A program made the position numbers and the translations under genes. This document shows positions 45,275 through 53,520 of a stretch of 64,000 bases of DNA, one piece after another. How positions within the stretch are numbered: the first letter of the stretch is position 1; the number at the start of each line of letters is the position of its first letter. The notes under the pieces were generated by a model, which worked only from the letters and a program-made list of their open reading frames with translations, did not search any database and was not told where the DNA came from. This stretch comes from Caulobacter sp. 602-2. Its GTDB lineage: Bacteria > Pseudomonadota > Alphaproteobacteria > Caulobacterales > Caulobacteraceae. The stretch is taken from NCBI RefSeq assembly GCF_011043625.1, contig NZ_JAAKGT010000015.1:25749-89748 (forward strand). Reading direction: 5' to 3'.

Positions 45275-45772
45275 TCAAAGGCCCAGGGCGCCGGGCGCCT
45301 GGCGAAGGACGTCGTTCATCGCCAGGTCGTCCTGACAGCCGAGATCGACGAAAAGGGTCACGCGCTCATCGCCTTTCGACCACTCGATGCTCACCGCATC
45401 CTGATCAGTCCAATAGGCTTGGCAGCTGTCCTGCTGCACTGACCGATCCGCTGCCGGCCTGTAAGGCTCCAGCGCCCGCCTGAACGCAGCAACCCGCTCG
45501 GGCGTGACCTGGCGCAGGATGCGCCGCCGGCGCCAGTCGCCAAACCGCCCGGGCTGATAGACGGTCTCGCCGCGCACGACGCCGTCGATCCCGACCGTGA
45601 AGGTCGTGGTCTCACACCGACCGCCGCAGAAGGGCGGCGGAGAAGGCCTGTAGGTAATGCTTTCGATCCCGGGCGGCGACGACGGAACGCTGGCGCAGGC
45701 GGACAGAGCCAGCCCGGCGCCGATCAGCACCGCACAGATGCGATAAAGGCCACGCTTCATGGCGACAGTCAT
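45275..45772 (-). CDS. Lipoprotein of unknown function
   Basis: A 165-residue protein with signal MKRGLYRICAVLIGAGLALSAC and a lipobox LSAC. ATG at 45760 (MKRG) or 45772 both give it. The mature part has a CGGRC motif within an ESITYRPSPPPFCGGRCETTTFTVGIDG stretch and SCQAYWTDQD, GCQDDL further on, suggesting disulfides. The TTFTVGIDGVVRG strand resembles DUF6438-type secreted proteins, but I am not sure of this. Convergent with rsmD. Confidence 0.7.
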   Translation of the reverse strand: MTVAMKRGLYRICAVLIGAGLALSACASVPSSPPGIESITYRPSPPPFCGGRCETTTFTVGIDGVVRGETVYQPGRFGDWRRRRILRQVTPERVAAFRRALEPYRPAADRSVQQDSCQAYWTDQDAVSIEWSKGDERVTLFVDLGCQDDLAMNDVLRQAPGALGL

Positions 45773-45814
45773 GCCGCGTAAGCGCGCGGTTGTCGAACGC
45801 TCAGAGACGAACGA

Positions 45815-46444
45815 TCAGGGCTGCTTGCCCGGCCAGACCAGGAAGCCGTACGCGTCGCGACCAGCCGAGGTCCAGGTCGCGTAGCCGTAGCCGCCCTGGG
45901 GCGGCGGCGGGGGATAGGCGCCGTAGCCGCCGCTGTCGTGGCGGCTCTCGCGGCTGTACTCGTAGCCCTCTTCCTGGCGCGAATAGCCCTGGACAGAACC
46001 GCCGGCGGCGTAGCCGTTCTGGGCGTAGGCCGGCGGGACATAAGCGGGCGGGGCATAGGCCGGACCATCGTCGTGGCGGCGGCTGTAACGGTCGGGCGCA
46101 TAGTCCTGCTGCGGCGGAGGCGGCGAAGCATAGGCCGAAGGCGGCGGCGCGCCGCGATCATCGACCCGCAGCGGCGGGCGGCCATAGCTCCAGCGGTCGA
46201 AGTCGCTCCAGCCGCGCTCGCCGTCGTCGCACTCCACCCGCTCCCAGCGATAGGCCCCGCCGGGACCGGTGACGCGGCGGTTGACGCATTCGCCGGGCCG
46301 GGTGTCGGGCGGCAGGATCTCGGGGTCGACCGGCAGGTTCGAGCGATCGGGCGGACCGCCGGCCAGGCCGTAGCGATCTGCGGCCAAGGCCGGCGAGGCC
46401 AGGGCGATCCCGGCGGTGAAGGCGATGAGGACGAGTTGGCGCAT
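45815..46444 (-). CDS. Secreted Tyr/Pro/Gly-rich protein
   Basis: A 209-residue protein with signal MRQLVLIAFTAGIALASPALA. Residues 50-80 (GECVNRRVTGPGGAYRWERVECDDG) have two cysteines. After that the chain is low-complexity, rich in Tyr, Pro, Gly, Arg and Asp (PPAYVPPAYAQNGY; GGYGAYPPPPPQGGYGYATW), likely unfolded or cell-wall/envelope associated. No family recognised beyond that. Confidence 0.75.
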   Translation of the reverse strand: MRQLVLIAFTAGIALASPALAADRYGLAGGPPDRSNLPVDPEILPPDTRPGECVNRRVTGPGGAYRWERVECDDGERGWSDFDRWSYGRPPLRVDDRGAPPPSAYASPPPPQQDYAPDRYSRRHDDGPAYAPPAYVPPAYAQNGYAAGGSVQGYSRQEEGYEYSRESRHDSGGYGAYPPPPPQGGYGYATWTSAGRDAYGFLVWPGKQP

Positions 46445-46569
46445 GGGGGATACTCCAGGCCGCCAGTAGACCAGAGCCCGGCGAGCCGCGCGCGCTTTTT
46501 CGCCGTGAAGGCGAGCTTAACCATTGTTCGACGTGGCTTTTCCCCGCCGCCGTCCCCGCCTAGAGTGAT

Positions 46570-46587
46570 TTCAAACAATTGTTCGAT
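46570..46587. promoter_or_regulatory. Degenerate TTCAAAC-type dyad before the HAD gene
   Basis: TTCAAAC-AATT-GTTCGAT at this position matches the perfect dyad at 47722-47739 in most positions. It is 12 bases before the HAD gene start. It may be a weaker site for the same regulator. Confidence 0.35.
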
Positions 46588-46599
46588 GCGGGCGAGGCG

Positions 46600-47244
46600 A
46601 TGGCGATCGAGGCGGTGATCTGGGATTTCGGCGGGGTGTTCACGACCTCGCCCTTCGAGGCGTTCCGCCGTTACGAGGCCCGAAACGACCTGCCGACCGA
46701 CTTCATCCGCGGCGTCAACGCCATCGATCCCGACACCAACGCCTGGGCGCGGTTCGAGCGGGCGGAGATCGACGCGGCGGCTTTCGACGCCCTGTTCCTG
46801 GAAGAGTCGACGCGCCTGGGCCACGCCGTGCCCGGCCGCGACGTGCTGCCGCTGCTGTCGGGCGACATCCGCCCGCGCATGGTCGCGGCGCTGAAGGCCT
46901 GCAAGGCGCGCTTCAAGGTCGGCTGCATCACCAACAACGTGCCCGGGGCCGGCCATGGCGCGGGCATGGCCGCCTCTGCCGAGAAAGCCGCCGCCGTGGC
47001 CGAGATCATGGCCCAGTTCGACGCTTTGATCGAAAGCTCCAAGGCCGGGGTGCGCAAGCCCGACCCGCGCATCTACCTGATGATGTGCAACCTGCTGGGC
47101 CTCGCGCCCGAGCAATGCGTCTACCTCGACGACCTGGGGGTCAACTGCAAGCCGGCGGCGGCCCTTGGCATGGTCGCCATCAAGGTCTCTGGAGAGGATC
47201 AGGCGCTGGCCGAGCTTGCGGCGGCGACGGGATTGTCGTTCTGA
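46600..47244 (+). CDS. HAD-superfamily phosphatase (HAD-IA)
   Basis: A 214-residue enzyme from the ATG at 46600. The nucleophile motif is DFGGV (Asp9), the sEH-N/YihX variant in which the usual second Asp is Gly; the Lys is in KAGVRKPDPRIY and the acid pair in YLDDLGVNCKPA. Size and cap suit a small phosphatase of sugar or organic phosphates. It has CAAAC-type bases in its leader similar to those before the SDR gene. Confidence 0.88.
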   Translation: MAIEAVIWDFGGVFTTSPFEAFRRYEARNDLPTDFIRGVNAIDPDTNAWARFERAEIDAAAFDALFLEESTRLGHAVPGRDVLPLLSGDIRPRMVAALKACKARFKVGCITNNVPGAGHGAGMAASAEKAAAVAEIMAQFDALIESSKAGVRKPDPRIYLMMCNLLGLAPEQCVYLDDLGVNCKPAAALGMVAIKVSGEDQALAELAAATGLSF

Positions 47245-47273
47245 AGGAACAGCAGTTTCCAGGAGTCGTCCGC

Positions 47274-47561
47274 ATGACCGCCCCCGCCAAGATCGGCGCC
47301 GCCGCCGCCCTCGCCCAGCTGACCGGCTGGACCCCCGCCGAGGGCAAGGACGCCATCGAGAAGACCTTCCGCTTCGCCGACTTCAACGCCGCCTTCGGCT
47401 TCATGACCCGCGTGGCCATCGAGGCCGACAAGCGCGACCATCACCCCGAGTGGTTCAACGTCTACAACCGCGTCGAGGTGACCCTGACCACCCACGACTG
47501 CGACGGGGTCAGCGACCGCGACGTCCAGCTGGCCAAGTTCATGGATGGGATCGCGGGGTAG
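47274..47561 (+). CDS. phhB: Pterin-4a-carbinolamine dehydratase
   Basis: A 95-residue enzyme. The signature is ADKRDHHPEWFNVYNRVEVTLTTHDCDGVSDRDVQLA, holding the active-site His pair and Trp. It regenerates tetrahydropterin after aromatic hydroxylases and so points to a phenylalanine hydroxylase elsewhere. AGGAG is 8 bases upstream of the ATG at 47274. The gap from the HAD gene stop is 29 bases. Confidence 0.95.
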   Translation: MTAPAKIGAAAALAQLTGWTPAEGKDAIEKTFRFADFNAAFGFMTRVAIEADKRDHHPEWFNVYNRVEVTLTTHDCDGVSDRDVQLAKFMDGIAG

Positions 47562-47577
47562 CGCCCTTGCGGCGCAT

Positions 47578-47681
47578 TGCGTCCTTCGAGGCTCGGCTGC
47601 GCCTCGCACCTCAGGATGAGGAGGTGCTTGCACAGCGTTCCTCATCCTGAGGCGCCCGCCAAGCGGGCCTCGAAGGACGCA
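47578..47681. repeat. 104-bp nested palindromic intergenic element
   Basis: Outer arms TGCGTCCTTCGAGGC (47578-47592) and its exact complement (47667-47681), inner arms CCTCAGGATGAGGA and its exact complement (47609-47622, 47639-47652). It can fold into one long structured RNA or cruciform. It lies between phhB and the SDR gene. Confidence 0.8.
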
Positions 47682-47721
47682 GGGACGAACACTCTCCCCC
47701 TTCCCCTCCTCCCGCATCCAG

Positions 47722-47739
47722 TTCAAACTATCGTTTGAA
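47722..47739. promoter_or_regulatory. TTCAAAC-N4-GTTTGAA operator-like dyad before the SDR gene
   Basis: A perfect 7-bp dyad spaced by TATC, 18 bases before the SDR start and just before its AGGGAGG. CAAAC-N4-GTTTG is the form reported for TetR-type fatty-acid regulators such as PsrA/FadR. The regulator here is unknown. Confidence 0.6.
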
Positions 47740-47757
47740 TTACAGGGAGGACGCCGA

Positions 47758-48543
47758 ATGGCGCAGACCACGGGCCGGGTCGCCGGCAAGAAGGCCTTCA
47801 TCACCGGTGCGGCCCAGGGCCTGGGCGCAGCGGCGGCGCGCAAGCTGGCTTCGGAAGGCGCCAAGGTCGCCCTGGCCGACATCAATGTGGAGGGCGCCAA
47901 GGTTGTGGCGGCCGAGATCAACGCCGCCCACGGGGCCGGGACGGCCTTCGCCTACGCGCTGGATGTCACCCAGGAAGACCAGTGGATCACGGCCCTGGAA
48001 GCGGCGGCGGGCGACATGGGCGGCCTCTCGGTGCTGGTCAACAACGCAGGCGTCGCCGGCGACAAGCCGCTGGAGCAGATGGAGTTCGACCTCTGGAAGA
48101 AGATCATGTCGATCAATGTCGACAGCGTCTTCCTGGGGGCCAAGCACGCCCTGACCCACATGCGCGCCCACCAGCCCGGCTCGATCGTCAACATCAGCTC
48201 GATCGCCGGCCTGATCGCCAACCACAACTCGCCGGCCTACAACGCCTCCAAGGCCGGGGTCTGGCTGCTGTCCAAGAACATCGCGCTCTACTGCGCCAAG
48301 CTCGGGCTCGACATCCGCTCGAACTCGATCCACCCGACCTTCATCGACACCCCGATCCTCGACCCGCTGAGCCAGCGCCTGGGCAAGGAAGAGGCCCACG
48401 CCAAGCTCGGTCGGCAGATCCCGCTGGGCCACATCGGCGAGCCCGACGACATCGCCAACGCCGTGCTCTACCTGGCCAGCGACGAGAGCAAGTTCATGAC
48501 CGGGGCCGAGCTGAAGCTCGACGGCGGGATTTCGGCGATGTGA
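47758..48543 (+). CDS. Short-chain dehydrogenase/reductase
   Basis: A 261-residue Rossmann-fold NAD(P)-dependent oxidoreductase. TGAAQGLGAAAA is the cofactor loop, NNAG at about 95, catalytic Ser in NISSIAGLI and YNASK as catalytic Tyr/Lys. It looks like a 3-hydroxyacyl-CoA or hydroxysteroid type SDR, and the upstream CAAAC-type operator suggests a fatty-acid-related role, but the substrate is not known. It has AGGGAGG upstream. Confidence 0.9.
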   Translation: MAQTTGRVAGKKAFITGAAQGLGAAAARKLASEGAKVALADINVEGAKVVAAEINAAHGAGTAFAYALDVTQEDQWITALEAAAGDMGGLSVLVNNAGVAGDKPLEQMEFDLWKKIMSINVDSVFLGAKHALTHMRAHQPGSIVNISSIAGLIANHNSPAYNASKAGVWLLSKNIALYCAKLGLDIRSNSIHPTFIDTPILDPLSQRLGKEEAHAKLGRQIPLGHIGEPDDIANAVLYLASDESKFMTGAELKLDGGISAM

Positions 48544-48551
48544 TCCGCCTT

Positions 48552-48715
48552 CCTTCTCCCCTTGCGGGAGAAGGGGTCGGCGAGAGCCGACGGATGAGGG
48601 GTCGCACTTACGAAGACGCCGCGACGGCCGATCGGCTATCGCGGCGTTCGACATCTGAGCGACCCCTCACCCGACCTCCCTCCGGGAGGCCACCCTCTCC
48701 CGCAAGGGGAGAGGG
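48552..48715. repeat. Large palindromic intergenic element
   Basis: CCTTCTCCC/GGGAGAAGG at the left edge, TGAGGGGTCGC (48595-48605) with its exact complement (48659-48669), a centre ACGCCGCGA/TCGCGGCGT with GCCGATCGGC inside, and CCCTCTCCC...GGGGAGAGGG at the right. It fills the gap between the SDR and regA stops and may act as a terminator in both directions. Confidence 0.75.
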
Positions 48716-48718
48716 AAA

Positions 48719-49276
48719 TTACCGCGGGGCCCTTTTCGCCAGGATCCGCTGCAGGGTGCGGCGGTGCATGTTGAGGCGGCGGGCCGTCTCGGAGACGTTG
48801 TGGCCGCACATCTCGTAGACGCGCTGGATGTGCTCCCAGCGCACGCGGTCGGCGCTCATCGGGTTTTCCGGCGGAGCGGGGGCGGCGTCCTTGGCGGCCA
48901 GCAGGGCGCGGGCCACGTCGTCGGCGTCGGCCGGCTTGGAGAGGTAGTCGACCACACCAGCCTTCACCGCCGCCACGGCGGTGGCGATGTTACCGTAGCC
49001 GGTGAGCATGATGATCTTGGCGTCGGCGCGGGCGTCGCGCACGGCTTCGACCACCTTCAGGCCCGAGCCGTCCTCGAGCCGCATGTCGAGCACCGCGTGG
49101 GCCGGGGCCTGCGACTTCAGCGAACCGATCGCCTCGGCCACCGACGCACACAGCGTCACCTCGAAGCCGCGCTGTTCCAAAGCTCGACCAAGACGGGTGC
49201 GCAAGGGCGCATCGTCGTCGAGCAGAAGCAAGGACTTGTCGGGCAGCGCCGCGACCAGTTCTCCGATATCCGCCAT
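48719..49276 (-). CDS. regA: Redox response regulator, RegA/PrrA/ActR family
   Basis: A 185-residue regulator from the ATG at 49276 (GGAGG 10 bases upstream; a further start at 49300 is possible). Receiver domain: acidic pocket LLLLDDDAPL, phosphorylated Asp64 in AVLDMRLEDG, Thr92 and Lys114. The C-terminal Fis-type helix-turn-helix (about 145-183) ends VSETARRLNMHRRTLQRILAKRAPR. It controls redox-dependent genes such as respiratory and carbon-fixation operons. It is downstream of regB on the same strand. Confidence 0.93.
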   Translation of the reverse strand: MADIGELVAALPDKSLLLLDDDAPLRTRLGRALEQRGFEVTLCASVAEAIGSLKSQAPAHAVLDMRLEDGSGLKVVEAVRDARADAKIIMLTGYGNIATAVAAVKAGVVDYLSKPADADDVARALLAAKDAAPAPPENPMSADRVRWEHIQRVYEMCGHNVSETARRLNMHRRTLQRILAKRAPR

Positions 49277-49365
49277 CAACTCAGCGCCTCCCCGCGCCAT
49301 TACTCAACCGGGTGTCGTGTCCGCATCATGTCTACGACTTGCAAAACTTCGCAAGTCTTTCGTAT

Positions 49366-50766
49366 TCAAACCCCGATGAAGCCAGGAGCTTCCATCGCCG
49401 GACGGGGCCACCGGGCCGCGACCACCGCGCCGCCGCGACGGCCGTTCCTGAAATCCACGGCCGCGCCAGTCCGTTCCAGGAGGGTCTTGGCGATGAAGAA
49501 GCCAAGGCCCATGCCGATGTGGCCGGTACGCGAGCCTTCGGCCCCCGGACGCGAGGTGACATAGGGCTCGCCCAGCTTGGCCAGCACCTCGGGCGAGAAG
49601 CCGGGGCCATCGTCGCGCACCTCGATCAGGATCGAGCGCGGATCGAAGCGGGCCACCACGATCACCTCCGAACGGGCGAAGTCGACGGCGTTCTCGACGA
49701 TCGAGGTCAGGGCGTGGATCACCTCGGCCCGCCGCCAGACGTCGGGGGCGGACTCGCCGGAAGGACCGTTGACCACCGCCTCGACCCGCACGCCGTGGAT
49801 CATGTGCGGCTCGATGATCTCGTGCACCAGCTGGGTCAGGCTCATGCGCTCGTGCACGGCGTCCTGGGCCTCGGGCATCTCGGTCAGGCGCTGCAGGATC
49901 TCGCGGCAGCGGGCGGCCTGGCCGATCAGCAGCTCGGCGTCCTCGCGGGTCTGCTCGTCGGGCGCGCCGCGCGCCATCTCGCGGGCGACGACCGAGATGG
50001 TGGCCAGCGGCGTGCCGAGTTCATGCGCCGCCGCCGCGGCCAGGGCGCCCAGGGCCGACAGCCGCTGCTCGCGGGCCAGCACGGTTTCGGTGACGTTCAG
50101 CGCCAGCTCCATGCGGGCCGACTCCGTCGCCGCCTGCCAGGCATAGAGACCGGTGACGACGATGCCGAGGATCCGCGCCGCCACGATGCCGGCCAGCAGC
50201 GACGCCTCGGGCCTGGGCGGCGGCACGCCGATCGGCGTCGGCAAAGGCATGTAGACGAAGGCCAGCACGATGGTGGCGATCACCGCCAGCACGCCGAGAC
50301 CCAGGGCGTAGCGCGCCGGCAGGGTGGCGGCCGCCAGGGTGACCGGCGCGATCAGCAGCAGCGAGAACGGATTATAGACCCCGCCGGTCAGGTACAGCAT
50401 CCCCGACAGCTGCAGGATGTCGAAGGCGATCTGGGCGGTGGCCTCGACGTCGCGGGCCAGGCGCTGGCCGGTCGAGGCCAGGCCGATCAGCACATTCAGC
50501 CACGCCGACAGGGCGATCAGCGAGAAGCACAGGGCGTACGGAATATGGCGGTCGAGCACCAGGCCGCAGAACAGCACCGTCACCGACTGGCCGGCCACCG
50601 TCAGCCAGCGTTGGGCGATCAATGTTCGAACTCGAAGGCGTCCCTGACGAAGCCCGGGACCCGCCCAGGACCAGTCGTCGCTGTCTTGCGCACCTGCGCC
50701 GTCGGGCCTATCGAGCCCGTCGGGTGATGGTTTCTTCGGCGCGTCCTTGAACGAAGCGTCGGCCAT
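49366..50766 (-). CDS. regB: Redox-sensing histidine kinase, RegB/PrrB/ActS family
   Basis: A 466-residue membrane kinase with six hydrophobic segments (about 50-210). The ubiquinone-sensing heptapeptide GGxxNPF is present as GGVYNPF (128-134). The H-box has His248 (AAHELGTPL); a Cys (Cys287 in AARCREIL) aligns by context with the redox-active Cys of RegB. N-box at Asn359, ATP lid motifs RDDGPGF and GMGLGFFIA. It phosphorylates the RegA-type regulator encoded 89 bases downstream. The SenC gene is divergent, as in many relatives. Confidence 0.94.
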   Translation of the reverse strand: MADASFKDAPKKPSPDGLDRPDGAGAQDSDDWSWAGPGLRQGRLRVRTLIAQRWLTVAGQSVTVLFCGLVLDRHIPYALCFSLIALSAWLNVLIGLASTGQRLARDVEATAQIAFDILQLSGMLYLTGGVYNPFSLLLIAPVTLAAATLPARYALGLGVLAVIATIVLAFVYMPLPTPIGVPPPRPEASLLAGIVAARILGIVVTGLYAWQAATESARMELALNVTETVLAREQRLSALGALAAAAAHELGTPLATISVVAREMARGAPDEQTREDAELLIGQAARCREILQRLTEMPEAQDAVHERMSLTQLVHEIIEPHMIHGVRVEAVVNGPSGESAPDVWRRAEVIHALTSIVENAVDFARSEVIVVARFDPRSILIEVRDDGPGFSPEVLAKLGEPYVTSRPGAEGSRTGHIGMGLGFFIAKTLLERTGAAVDFRNGRRGGAVVAARWPRPAMEAPGFIGV

Positions 50767-50822
50767 GACGCCACATTAAGGCCAGAAATTTCGATCTGGC
50801 GAGCCCCAAAGGATGCAAACCC

Positions 50823-51416
50823 ATGAACCGCAACCGCCTGATGGTCCTGGCCGTGTGCGTCGTGGGCGTTCTGCTGGCCGGCGCGCTGATCATTCGGAGC
50901 GGCGTTTTCCACGCCTCGTCCAAGCCGGCGGCGGTGGGCGGGCCGTTCCAGCTGGTCGACTATGACGGCAAGCCGGCCGACGAGAGCGTGCTGAAGGGCA
51001 AGTGGACCGCCATGTTCTTCGGCTTCACCTACTGCCCCGACGTCTGCCCCGGCACGCTTCAGGCCCTGGCGACCGCCAGCGACCAGCTGGGGCCCAGGGC
51101 CAAGGACCTGCAGATCGTGATGATCTCGATCGATCCGGCCCGCGACACCCCGGCCCAGATGAAGACCTACCTGACCGCCGGACACCTGCCCAAGAACATC
51201 GTCGGGCTGACCGGAACACCGGAACAGGTCGACGCGACGGTGAAGGCCTATCGCGCCTACGCCAAGAAGGTCGGCGACGGCCCCGACTACACCGTCGACC
51301 ATTCGACGACGATCTATGTCATCAATCCCAAGGGCCGCTTCCACAGCATCATCGGCTACGGCTCGCCGCCGGACGAGATCGCCCGCCAGCTGAAAGCCGC
51401 GATGGCGGGCAGGTAG
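50823..51416 (+). CDS. senC: SCO1/SenC copper chaperone
   Basis: A 197-residue protein with an N-terminal membrane anchor (MVLAVCVVGVLLAGALII) and a thioredoxin-fold domain outside the membrane. The copper ligands are Cys71 and Cys75 (CPDVC) and His160 (VDHSTTIY). It delivers copper to the CuA centre of cytochrome oxidase. Its location divergent from regB is the classic senC-regA-regB setting. Confidence 0.95.
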   Translation: MNRNRLMVLAVCVVGVLLAGALIIRSGVFHASSKPAAVGGPFQLVDYDGKPADESVLKGKWTAMFFGFTYCPDVCPGTLQALATASDQLGPRAKDLQIVMISIDPARDTPAQMKTYLTAGHLPKNIVGLTGTPEQVDATVKAYRAYAKKVGDGPDYTVDHSTTIYVINPKGRFHSIIGYGSPPDEIARQLKAAMAGR

Positions 51417-51539
51417 CAACCCGCCCGCCAGGCGAGCGGCCGCCCATTTTTTGCGTCACGGCGCCCTTAGGTCACCTCTGGGCTGTACCTTCTTAACGGC
51501 CCGCGTGTTATGCTGCAGCGCACAATCGCTGGAGACGGC

Positions 51540-52805
51540 ATGCTTTACGCCCTGCACGAAGCGAGCTTCTACGCCTCGACCCCCATGCGCCTGGCCGCCC
51601 GCGCGGCCCGGGACTTCTGGGGCTCGCCGCTGAACCCGGCCGCCAACACCGAGCTCGGCCGGCGGCTCTATGCGGGTGCGGACCTGTTCTCCAACGTCAC
51701 CCGCCGCTACGGCAAGCCCGACTGGCGCATCGACAGCGTCCAGGTCAATGGCGTCGACGTGCGCGTGCGCCCCACCGTCGTGTGGCAGAGCCCGTGGGCG
51801 CGGCTGATCCAGTTCGACCGCGACATGGCCGACATGCGCCGGGCCGGCAAGTTCGAGCTCGACCCCGCCGTGCTGATCGTCGCGCCGCTTTCGGGCCACT
51901 ACGCCACGCTGCTGCGCGGCACGGTCGAGGCCTTCCTGCCCGACCACGCGGTGTTCATCGTCGACTGGCAGAACGCCCGCGAGGTTTCGGTCCTGCAGGG
52001 GCGCTTCGACTTCCACGACTATATCGACCACATCCGCGACATGCTGCGGGTGCTGGGCCCGCGTCCCAACGTGCTGGCCGTGTGCCAGCCCGGACCGCCG
52101 GTGCTGGCGGCCGCCGCGCTGATGGCGCAGGACAACGACCCCTCGCGCCCGGCCAGCATGACCTTCATGGGCTCGCCCATCGATGCGCGCCTGTCGCCGA
52201 CCGTGACCAACAACCTGGCGGAGGAAAAGCCCTTCACCTGGTTCCAGTCGAACATGATCTACACCGTGCCCGCGCCCTATCCGGGCATGGGCCGGCGCGT
52301 CTATCCGGGCTTCGTGCAGCTGGCCAGCTTCATGAGCATGAACGCCGACAAGCACCAGGAAGCCCACCAGCGCTACTTCAAGAGCCTGGTCGAGGGCGAC
52401 GGCGACAGCGCCGACAAGCACCTGGAGTTCTACGACGAGTACCTGTCGGTGCTGGACCTGACCGAGGAGTTCTATCTCCAGACCATCGACATCGTCTTCC
52501 AGCGCCACCTGCTGCCCAAGGGCGAGCTGATGCATCGCGGCCGCAAGGTGGATCCCGCGGCCATCACCGACATCGGCCTGATGACCGTCGAGGGCGAGAA
52601 GGACGACATCTCCGGCATCGGCCAGACCCAGGCCGCCCACGACCTGTGCGTCAACATCCCGGCCGACCTGAAGGAAGACTACGTCCAGCCGGGCGTCGGC
52701 CACTACGGGGTGTTCAACGGCCGCCGGTTCCGCGAGGAGATCTATCCCAAGGTCCGCGACTTCATCCTGCGCACCGACCCCAACTTCGCCGGCAAGAAGG
52801 CCTAG
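51540..52805 (+). CDS. phaZ: Intracellular polyhydroxybutyrate depolymerase
   Basis: A 421-residue cytoplasmic enzyme that mobilises PHB granules. The catalytic residue is Cys182 in LAVCQPGPP, the cysteine variant used by intracellular PhaZ; the His is in GVGHYGVFNGRRF near the C terminus. ATG at 51540 has GGAG upstream; an in-frame ATG at 51510 lacks one. The scoAB pair elsewhere in the window would activate the acetoacetate formed. Confidence 0.94.
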   Translation: MLYALHEASFYASTPMRLAARAARDFWGSPLNPAANTELGRRLYAGADLFSNVTRRYGKPDWRIDSVQVNGVDVRVRPTVVWQSPWARLIQFDRDMADMRRAGKFELDPAVLIVAPLSGHYATLLRGTVEAFLPDHAVFIVDWQNAREVSVLQGRFDFHDYIDHIRDMLRVLGPRPNVLAVCQPGPPVLAAAALMAQDNDPSRPASMTFMGSPIDARLSPTVTNNLAEEKPFTWFQSNMIYTVPAPYPGMGRRVYPGFVQLASFMSMNADKHQEAHQRYFKSLVEGDGDSADKHLEFYDEYLSVLDLTEEFYLQTIDIVFQRHLLPKGELMHRGRKVDPAAITDIGLMTVEGEKDDISGIGQTQAAHDLCVNIPADLKEDYVQPGVGHYGVFNGRRFREEIYPKVRDFILRTDPNFAGKKA

Positions 52806-52867
52806 GGTCGGTACTCAATTGGCCGAGGGCAATGGGTTATCTGTTTCAATAGCTTATAGTAGTTGTC

Positions 52868-52940
52868 ATCCCGGCCGCAGCGCAGCGGAGCGCCGGGATC
52901 TCCCACAGTTTTCGAACCTGCCGACGTGGGAGATCCCGGC
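52868..52940. repeat. Palindromic intergenic element
   Basis: ATCCCGGC (52868-52875) pairs with GCCGGGAT (52892-52899), and GCCGGGATCTCCCAC (52892-52906) pairs exactly with 52926-52940. The shared arm allows two alternative hairpins. It fills the gap after phaZ, together with AT-richer sequence, and no gene is visible there. Confidence 0.7.
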
Positions 52941-53010
52941 TCTACGGATCGCTGACGCGCTCCTCCGGCCGGGAAGACACGTTTCTTTGCACGCCAATTG
53001 AGTCCACACC

Positions 53011-53505
53011 CTAGTCGGCCGGACCGCGCAGGCGGCGGTCGCCGGGCCGGACGGGGGCGGTGTAGAGGCCAGGATCGGCCGGAGCGCCCTCGCCCAGCCC
53101 CGCCAGCGACAGTCGCCGGCCGTCTGCGAGCGACACGAAGACCTCGGCCTTGGCCCGCTCCAGGGCGTCGGCGCTGACGGCCTGCAGGGTGATCTCGTGC
53201 AGGAAGGGCGCGCTGCGATCACGATACGCCCCCGCCTGCCACGAACAGGTCAGGCCCTCGCACCAGGTCCGGAACACCACGCAGGCGTCGTCGGCGCAGG
53301 TCTGGCGCAGGCCGTCGGCCGCCAGGGTGACGAAGTTGTCGCTGACGACGAAGCGCACCCGCACGCCCAGCCGCGCCACCGCCTCGGGCGAGGCCTCGAT
53401 CGGCCGGCCGTCCCGCATCACGCGGTACATGCCCGCGGCTTCCGAGGCCGGCGCATAGGCCTGGGTGACGCAGAACGGTTCGGACAGGCAGACCAGGTCG
53501 AGCAT
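53011..53505 (-). CDS. Cysteine-containing protein of unknown function
   Basis: A 164-residue protein without a clear signal or membrane helix. Six cysteines are spread through the middle (CLSEPFC, QTCADDACVVFRTWCEGLTC). The VRFVVSDNFVTLAADGLRQT stretch suggests beta structure. No family recognised. It follows the lipase gene on the same strand by 15 bases, so it is likely co-transcribed and may be a partner. Confidence 0.65.
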   Translation of the reverse strand: MLDLVCLSEPFCVTQAYAPASEAAGMYRVMRDGRPIEASPEAVARLGVRVRFVVSDNFVTLAADGLRQTCADDACVVFRTWCEGLTCSWQAGAYRDRSAPFLHEITLQAVSADALERAKAEVFVSLADGRRLSLAGLGEGAPADPGLYTAPVRPGDRRLRGPAD

Positions 53506-53520
53506 GGGTCCTCGATGACG

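Noticed and set aside
45815..46444. Possible frameshift or pseudogene because of the low-complexity tail of the secreted protein
   Set aside because: The frame is intact from a good signal peptide to a stop; repeated Tyr/Pro/Gly stretches are common in secreted envelope proteins.
46517..46524. TTAACCAT, a CtrA-type half site, in the gap before the HAD gene
   Set aside because: Only a single half site without the second TTAA at the expected spacing; chance occurrence is likely.
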